A stretch of 10,866 nucleotides of DNA from the NCBI GenBank assembly GCA_024691265.1, contig JAILNT010000017.1, positions 1 to 10,866 of the forward strand, in the 5' to 3' direction. Shown here piece by piece: positions 5,285 to 10,866 of this stretch (positions are counted from its first letter, which is position 1; every line of letters starts with the position of its first letter). The position numbers were made by a program, and so were the translations under genes. Source of the stretch: Treponema sp. Its GTDB lineage: Bacteria; Spirochaetota; Spirochaetia; Treponematales; Treponemataceae. The notes under the pieces were generated by a model. That model worked only from the letters and a program-made list of their open reading frames with translations. It searched no databases and was not told the DNA's origin.

Positions 5285-7318
5285 ATGAATAATACAAAAC
5301 GTGCTGAACGACTGCATAAAGAGAGAAAGCTTGAAAAAGCAACAGGTATCGTAGTTCCTCTTGGAGCTTTAAGAACAAATGATTCTCCTGTAATAGGAGA
5401 ATATCCTTCATTAAAACTTCTTATAGATTTCTGTAAGAAAAGCGGATTAAAAGTTCTGCAATTACTGCCGGTGAATGATACTGCAATGCAATCTTCTCCA
5501 TATAGCAGCGTATCTGCTTTTGCACTGCATCCGATATATATATCAATAACAGCACTTCCTGAATATCAGAAAGCCTGTGAAAAAGATGCTGCCATAAAAG
5601 CAGATTACGAAGCTTTTATAGCAAAATATAAAAACGACAGCCGTTATGACTATGAAACGATATTAAACGAAAAAATGGTCCTGCTAAAAAGAATATATAA
5701 TTACGCAGGACAATCTACAAAGCAAAACGTTTTCATAAAAGAAAACCCATGGGTTGTACCTTACGCAGTATATAAACAATTAAAAAGCGAACATAATCAG
5801 GCATCATGGAAAGAATGGCCATCAAAATATCAGTTTTTAACAGAAGATGAAATAAGCGAAAGATGGAAAACAGCTGCTTATAGATTATCTCATAATTTCT
5901 ATGTATGGACACAAATAAGGGCAGCCGAACAATTCTCTCAAATCGCAGAATATGCAAAAGAAAACAAAATCATCTTAAAAGGCGATTTACCAATCATGAT
6001 GAATGAAGATTCTTGTGATTGCTGGGAGAAAAAAGAACTATTTGATACAAAGAACAGAGCAGGTTCTCCTCCTGATTTTGAAAATCCAGTAGGACAGAAT
6101 TGGGGCTTTCCAACTTACAACTGGAAAATAATGGAAAAAGAAAATTATGCATGGTGGCATAACCGCATTCTTCAGGCAGCAAAATATTATAAAGCATTCA
6201 GAATAGACCATGTATTAGGTTTTTTCAGAATCTGGTCTATACCAGAAGAAGAAAATGATGGCAGAATGGGACATGAAAATCCCTGTGTTACAATAAAAAA
6301 ATCTCTTTTATTATCTTTAGGTTTCAGTGAAGAAAGAATAAAATGGTTGAGCGAACCTCATTTGGCAACAAATATAGTGAATGACAGAAATGCCTTAAAC
6401 GAAGTATGCGTGAAATTACCTAATGAGGAACTTTGGAATTTCAAAGCTACAATAAAAGGACAGAAAGATATCGAAAGAATTCTTTCAAGATATTCCGAAC
6501 AAGATAGAAATGCAATTCTTTCAAAATGGACAGACAGAGTATTTATACCAGTAAATAACGATGCTAAAAACTGTAAAGATGAATTGCTTCCATACTGGCT
6601 TCACGAGCAGTCAACTCCATGGCAATCTTTGTCACAGGAAGAAAAAGACATACTCAATAAGCTTTTCTACAATCTACATGAAGAAAATGAAAAGCTATGG
6701 GAAGAACAGGGTGAAAAATTACTTGGAGAACTTGTAAATCAAACTGATATGATAGCCTGTGCAGAAGATTTAGGGGTATCATTAAACTGTGTTCCAAAAG
6801 TACTTGATAAAAAAGCTATATTAGGTTTAAGAGTCATAAGATGGTGTAGAAAATGGACTGAAGAATGGCAGCCTTTTATTGATTTTAATGATTATGACAA
6901 ACTTTCTATATCAACAACTTCTGTACATGATTCTTCTACATTAAGACAATGGTGGAATACAGAAAAAGATAGTGTAAAAGCTTTTATAAATAAAAATAAG
7001 ACAGATGACGAAAACATATCTTTCGAAAGTCAATTCTCATCAAAAGAAGCAAGATTTGTGCTAAAGAATGCAGCAACAACAAACAGCAGCTGGTTTGTTT
7101 CCCCTCTACAAGATTTTCTCTATATGGAAGATAAATATTATGCAGAAGATGAAAATTCAGAGAGAATAAACATTCCTGGAACAGTTTCCAAATTCAATTG
7201 GACATACAGATTAGCTGTTACAATTGAAGAACTTATAAAAGATAAAGCACTTATAAAAGATATAAAAGAATTGGTAACTATACACAAACCAACTTCTAAA
7301 GCATCAAAGGAAAAATGA
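5285..7318 (+). CDS. malQ: 4-alpha-glucanotransferase, GH77, DPE2-like (amylomaltase)
   Basis: The product is a cytoplasmic GH77 enzyme predicted to transfer alpha-1,4-glucan segments between maltose or maltodextrins and longer glucans, releasing glucose. The 677 residues contain the family motifs QSSPYSS (69-75), KGDLPIMMN (232-240), FRIDHVLG with nucleophile D308, CAEDLG with acid/base E494, VHDSSTLRQWW with stabilising D549, and INIPGT (628-633). The spacing from D308 to E494 is 186 residues, far longer than the roughly 47 of T. aquaticus or E. coli amylomaltases. Such an insert is the hallmark of plant DPE2 and its bacterial relatives. Unlike plant DPE2 there are no N-terminal starch-binding (CBM20) domains; the protein begins directly before the catalytic barrel. 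There is no signal peptide. The start is fixed by an extended -10 box seven bases upstream and by the N-terminal sequence. The GH13 gene follows 33 bases later and is probably cotranscribed. Confidence 0.92.
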   Translation: MNNTKRAERLHKERKLEKATGIVVPLGALRTNDSPVIGEYPSLKLLIDFCKKSGLKVLQLLPVNDTAMQSSPYSSVSAFALHPIYISITALPEYQKACEKDAAIKADYEAFIAKYKNDSRYDYETILNEKMVLLKRIYNYAGQSTKQNVFIKENPWVVPYAVYKQLKSEHNQASWKEWPSKYQFLTEDEISERWKTAAYRLSHNFYVWTQIRAAEQFSQIAEYAKENKIILKGDLPIMMNEDSCDCWEKKELFDTKNRAGSPPDFENPVGQNWGFPTYNWKIMEKENYAWWHNRILQAAKYYKAFRIDHVLGFFRIWSIPEEENDGRMGHENPCVTIKKSLLLSLGFSEERIKWLSEPHLATNIVNDRNALNEVCVKLPNEELWNFKATIKGQKDIERILSRYSEQDRNAILSKWTDRVFIPVNNDAKNCKDELLPYWLHEQSTPWQSLSQEEKDILNKLFYNLHEENEKLWEEQGEKLLGELVNQTDMIACAEDLGVSLNCVPKVLDKKAILGLRVIRWCRKWTEEWQPFIDFNDYDKLSISTTSVHDSSTLRQWWNTEKDSVKAFINKNKTDDENISFESQFSSKEARFVLKNAATTNSSWFVSPLQDFLYMEDKYYAEDENSERINIPGTVSKFNWTYRLAVTIEELIKDKALIKDIKELVTIHKPTSKASKEK

Positions 7319-7351
7319 AAATATAACTGAAATCAGGAGCGAGCTATAAAT

Positions 7352-10300
7352 ATGTATAAATCAAGTTTTTTGAATATTTCTTATAACGAATTTCATATAA
7401 GTAAAATTGTTCGTGATGCATGTAAATTTGATGAAAGGCTTTATGCATCAACAGGAAATGTGATACTTGCAGATTTAACAAGTGTTAGAACTTTCCAAAC
7501 TAAACTAAATGCTTTATTTGATAAAAAAGGCATGAGTGATAAAAGAGTTTCTGCAGGTGACTTAAATGCAATGGCTCTAATTGATGAGATATTTCATTAT
7601 ATGTGTGCATTGTATAGAAGGAATAAAGAGCCAAACTTATTTAAAGATGCAATAGCTGAGCTTCAAAGAATATATGGAAAAGAAGAAATTGATAAAGAAT
7701 TATATGCATTCATGGAGCAGTTTCCTCCTGTAGAAGTTTATCAGAGAAAGATTTCTGCAGAAGAATATTTGAACGGCTCTGCCCCGGAAGCTGTAACAGG
7801 AAGAGAAAGAACAAACAGAGAAGCAACTTTAGAAGAGCTGGTATTACTTCACCTTGCAAATGAAGACCCTGCATTTCGTCCTTTCAATATAATGTTTGGT
7901 GATGCAAAACTTAAAGAAAGTCCTTTGTATGAAAAAATATGGGACACATTACAGGCATTCATAAAATCAAAGCCATTCTTTGGAGGTTTTGACCATGACC
8001 TTATCAATCTTTTACGAGAACCTTATGTATATAGCCCTGACAGCTTGAAAGAACAGCTTGACTATATAAGAACTCATTGGGGTTCTTTATTAGGAGACTG
8101 GATAAAAAGACTTTTAGGCGGAATAGACACTATCTCAGAAGAACAGAAAGCTACATGGCACCCAATCACAGGAGGCGATGTTGAAGTTAGTGTTCCAAGT
8201 TATGAAAGTCTTATAAAAGAATACGAAAGATTCAGTCCTGACAGAGAATGGATGCCAAGAGTAGTTCTGATGGCGAAAACAGTACTTGTATGGCTTGACC
8301 AGCTTACAAAAAAGTACAATAGACCTATTACAACATTAGACCAGATACCAGATGAAGAACTCGACACATTAAGAGATGAAGGCTTTACGGGACTATGGCT
8401 TATAGGACTTTGGGAAAGAAGCCAGGGCAGTAAAAGAATAAAGCAGATATGCGGAAACCCAGAAGCTGCTGCCAGTGCATACAGTCTTTATAACTATGAA
8501 ATAGCAGGAAATTTAGGAGGCTGGCAGGCTCTTGAAAATCTTAGAGGAAGATGCTGGGCAAGAGGAATAAGACTTGCTAGCGATATGGTTCCAAACCATA
8601 CAGGTATGGACTCTAAATGGGTAACAGAACACCCAGACTACTTTATACAAAGAAGAGATAATCCTTTCCCTCAATATTCGTACAATGGAGAAAACTTAAG
8701 TCATGATGGCAGAGTAGGAGTATATCTTGAAGACCACTATTATTCAAAATCAGACTGTGCAGTTGTATTCAAAAGAGTAGATAACCAAACAGGAGATGTA
8801 AGATATATCTACCACGGAAACGACGGAACAGGAATGCCTTGGAATGATACAGCCCAAATTGATTTCTTAAACCCAGAAGCAAGGGAAGCTGTAATACAGG
8901 AAGTCCTTCATGTTGCAAGAAATTTCCCTATCATAAGATTTGATGCCGCGATGGTTCTTGCGAAAAAGCATATAAGAAGATTATGGTATCCAGAACCTGG
9001 ACATGGAGGAGATATAGCAACAAGAAGCCAATATTCTCTTTCAAATGAAGAATTTGACAATAGAATTCCAAATGAATTCTGGAGAGAAGTAGTAGACAGA
9101 GTTGCAACAGAACTTCCTGATACATTACTCCTTGCAGAAGCTTTCTGGATGATGGAAGGTTACTTCGTACGTACACTTGGCATGCATCGTGTATACAACA
9201 GTGCATTCATGAACATGCTGAAAAAAGAAGAAAACCAGAAGTATCGTGACACCGTAAAAAATACAATCAAGTTTGACCCTCAAATATTAAAACGCTATGT
9301 AAACTTCATGAACAATCCTGATGAAGAAACAGCAGTAGCACAATTTGGCAAGGGAGATAAATACTTTGGAGTATGTACACTCATGATTACAATGCCAGGT
9401 CTTCCAATGTTTGGACACGGACAAATAGAAGGCTTTGAAGAAAAGTATGGAATGGAATATACAAAAGCCTATAAGAATGAAAGTCCTGACCAGGGATTAG
9501 TTGCAAGACACTGGCATGATATATTCCCTCTTATAAAGAAACGATACTTATTTTCTGGCGTTGAAAACTTTTTATTCTATGACGTATGGAATAACGGTGT
9601 CGTAAATGAAAATGTATTTGCCTATTCAAACGGTACTGGAAACGAGAGAGCCATTGTATTCTACAATAATAAATATGATATGGCTTACGGTTGGATAAAA
9701 AACTCTGTTCCTTATGCAGTAAAAAAAGCTAACAGTGATGATATAAAGCTAAAGACAAGAACTCTTGCAGAGGGCTTGAACCTGAGCCGAGGAGCAAATA
9801 AGTTCTGTATCTTTAGAGAGGACAGAAGTAATATCTGGTACATAAGACGTAATGATGAAATTTTCAATAACGGTCTTTTCGTAAATCTAAAGGGCTTTGA
9901 GTCACAAATACTTCTTGATATACACGAAGTAGTAGATGATGACAGCCACAAGTACCAAACCATCTGCAACTACCTGAATGGAAAAGGCAGTGAAAATTTA
10001 CAGACAACATGGGAAGAACTTGCATATAGAGAAATATATGATTTCATGAAAACAATTCTCACAGAAAAGTTCTATGAATCAATACATCTTATATTTACTC
10101 CAGAAGTACAGCTAAAAGAAAAGAAGTTAGAATCACCTTCCCTAACAAATATTCTTGCTTCAACAAAAGGCAAAGTAGTAGAATTTTACGAAATAGCAAA
10201 GAAATATGCTGGAAAGAAAGATGATAATATCGATGAAGAAATAGCCTGTAAACAATTCTGTAATGCAATCAAATACCTTGTAACAGAATATAAACAGGCA

Positions 10301-10819
10301 CAGGGACTTGCAAAAAGCAGAATGCAAAAAATATCTTTGCAGTACAAAAATACAAAGAGACCTGCATTCAAAGATAAATTTGTTACTCTCTTGTTCAGAG
10401 GAATACAATCTCATGAATATTCAGCAGAAATCTTAGCTTCACTTGCTCTTGCAATGCCTTTAGGTAAACATTTCATGAAAAAACTTGCAATGGAAAGAAA
10501 GCTTACTGAATTTATCATAGCTCCAGGTATGGACAAAAATGATATCAGGAGAATATTCCACAAAGCAATAGAACTATCTGCGGTAAAAGATTTCAGTTTC
10601 GGAACAAAGCAACAAATAAAATCAACTTATGATGTAGCTTGTATGATAGCTTCAGGTCCTGAATCTTACTCTCTTTGCGGGGCAAATGATTACGATGGCA
10701 TAAAATGGTTTAACCAGGAACAAATGGACGAAAGCCTCTGGTATCTATTTGCATCAAATGCAATGGGAGCATTAAAGGTAAGGAGAGAACAGATTTATAT
10801 TCTGTTACAAGGTATTTGA
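7352..10819 (+). CDS. Very large GH13 alpha-amylase-family protein; 3' end doubtful
   Basis: The product is a predicted cytoplasmic alpha-glucan-active enzyme. AGGAG at 7335-7339 lies 12 bases before the ATG, a slightly long spacing. Residues 1-300 form a mostly helical region I cannot assign. The GH13 barrel spans about 300-740: region I DMVPNHTG (411-418), a QIDFLNPE stretch (502-509), region II IIRFD with nucleophile D531, region III LLLAEAFW with acid/base E596, and region IV NNPDEE with stabilising D657. A beta-rich segment (about 740-870) fits domain C, and a helical region (about 880-1147) has no recognised family. Region IV has Pro-Asp instead of the usual His-Asp; with AEAF this recalls GlgE maltosyltransferases (GH13_3), but region II is ordinary amylase-like. 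Hydrolase or transferase activity is undecided. Residues 1148-1155 and the stop lie in an inverted copy of upstream sequence, so the natural C-terminus is probably missing. The gene follows malQ in an apparent operon. Confidence 0.88.
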   Translation: MYKSSFLNISYNEFHISKIVRDACKFDERLYASTGNVILADLTSVRTFQTKLNALFDKKGMSDKRVSAGDLNAMALIDEIFHYMCALYRRNKEPNLFKDAIAELQRIYGKEEIDKELYAFMEQFPPVEVYQRKISAEEYLNGSAPEAVTGRERTNREATLEELVLLHLANEDPAFRPFNIMFGDAKLKESPLYEKIWDTLQAFIKSKPFFGGFDHDLINLLREPYVYSPDSLKEQLDYIRTHWGSLLGDWIKRLLGGIDTISEEQKATWHPITGGDVEVSVPSYESLIKEYERFSPDREWMPRVVLMAKTVLVWLDQLTKKYNRPITTLDQIPDEELDTLRDEGFTGLWLIGLWERSQGSKRIKQICGNPEAAASAYSLYNYEIAGNLGGWQALENLRGRCWARGIRLASDMVPNHTGMDSKWVTEHPDYFIQRRDNPFPQYSYNGENLSHDGRVGVYLEDHYYSKSDCAVVFKRVDNQTGDVRYIYHGNDGTGMPWNDTAQIDFLNPEAREAVIQEVLHVARNFPIIRFDAAMVLAKKHIRRLWYPEPGHGGDIATRSQYSLSNEEFDNRIPNEFWREVVDRVATELPDTLLLAEAFWMMEGYFVRTLGMHRVYNSAFMNMLKKEENQKYRDTVKNTIKFDPQILKRYVNFMNNPDEETAVAQFGKGDKYFGVCTLMITMPGLPMFGHGQIEGFEEKYGMEYTKAYKNESPDQGLVARHWHDIFPLIKKRYLFSGVENFLFYDVWNNGVVNENVFAYSNGTGNERAIVFYNNKYDMAYGWIKNSVPYAVKKANSDDIKLKTRTLAEGLNLSRGANKFCIFREDRSNIWYIRRNDEIFNNGLFVNLKGFESQILLDIHEVVDDDSHKYQTICNYLNGKGSENLQTTWEELAYREIYDFMKTILTEKFYESIHLIFTPEVQLKEKKLESPSLTNILASTKGKVVEFYEIAKKYAGKKDDNIDEEIACKQFCNAIKYLVTEYKQAQGLAKSRMQKISLQYKNTKRPAFKDKFVTLLFRGIQSHEYSAEILASLALAMPLGKHFMKKLAMERKLTEFIIAPGMDKNDIRRIFHKAIELSAVKDFSFGTKQQIKSTYDVACMIASGPESYSLCGANDYDGIKWFNQEQMDESLWYLFASNAMGALKVRREQIYILLQGI
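10222..10294 (+). repeat. Left arm of a 73-bp perfect inverted repeat (inside GH13 gene)
   Basis: All 73 bases are the exact reverse complement of 10794-10866. This arm keeps the GH13 reading frame and codes for residues of its C-terminal helical region, so it is the original sequence. The two arms are separated by 499 bases. Confidence 0.97.
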
Positions 10820-10866
10820 TTGCATTACAGAATTGTTTACAGGCTATTTCTTCATCGATATTATCA
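10794..10866 (-). repeat. Right arm of the 73-bp inverted repeat, running to the window end
   Basis: It is the exact reverse complement of 10222-10294, with the match starting abruptly at 10794 and unbroken to the last base. It supplies the last eight residues and stop codon of the GH13 frame from antisense sequence, so it looks like the product of a fold-back join at 10793/10794 rather than native coding DNA. Its true length is unknown because the window ends inside it. Confidence 0.97.

Noticed and set aside
10160..10414. Minus-strand open frame inside the GH13 gene
   Set aside because: It is a shadow of the GH13 coding frame with low-complexity hydrophobic residues. It attracted attention only because its sequence recurs at the window end, which revealed the inverted repeat.
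10794..10866. Reading the terminal inverted repeat as a mobile-element end or terminator
   Set aside because: One arm is coding sequence in frame with a large conserved gene, there is no transposase or target duplication, and a 499-base loop is unlike a terminator.

Overview
The window is AT-rich, bacterial and almost fully coding. It looks like chromosomal DNA of a gut-type spirochaete, most likely Treponema or a relative. This assignment rests on the low G+C, the protein character (a DPE2-like amylomaltase next to a very large GH13 protein, and a PflX-like radical SAM protein) and general resemblance. No marker gene proves it.

Layout: (1) 1-1537, plus strand: the 3' end of serC and a complete serA, the first two steps committed to serine synthesis from 3-phosphoglycerate. 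They end at a strong hairpin terminator that also serves the convergent minus-strand gene. (2) 1637-3609, minus strand, in transcription order: a PtsN-type PTS EIIA protein, an unrecognised 163-residue protein, and a membrane-anchored SLT lytic transglycosylase. A terminator-like hairpin separates the EIIA gene from the 163-residue gene and lies directly against the latter's ribosome-binding site. (3) 3610-3809: a divergent promoter region. (4) 3810-5237, plus strand: an acidic 140-residue protein of unknown function, abutted without a gap by a PflX-like radical SAM protein. (5) 5285-10819, plus strand: a two-gene alpha-glucan unit. It holds a DPE2-like 4-alpha-glucanotransferase with a long insert between catalytic residues, and a >1100-residue GH13 protein with large uncharacterised N- and C-terminal regions. 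Neither glucan enzyme has an export signal, so the pair probably acts on cytoplasmic glycogen or maltodextrin.

Two points deserve attention. First, three transcription units (ptsN-like, the 140-residue gene, malQ-like) have good -10 boxes only 7-9 bases before the ATG and no Shine-Dalgarno sequence, which suggests leaderless or near-leaderless mRNAs. Second, the last 73 bases of the window are a perfect reverse complement of 10222-10294, inside the GH13 gene. That gene's stop codon and last eight residues come from this inverted copy. Its 3' end is therefore either an assembly or amplification fold-back or a real rearrangement, and the annotated C-terminus should not be trusted. No CRISPR array, tRNA, rRNA, insertion sequence or phage gene was seen.
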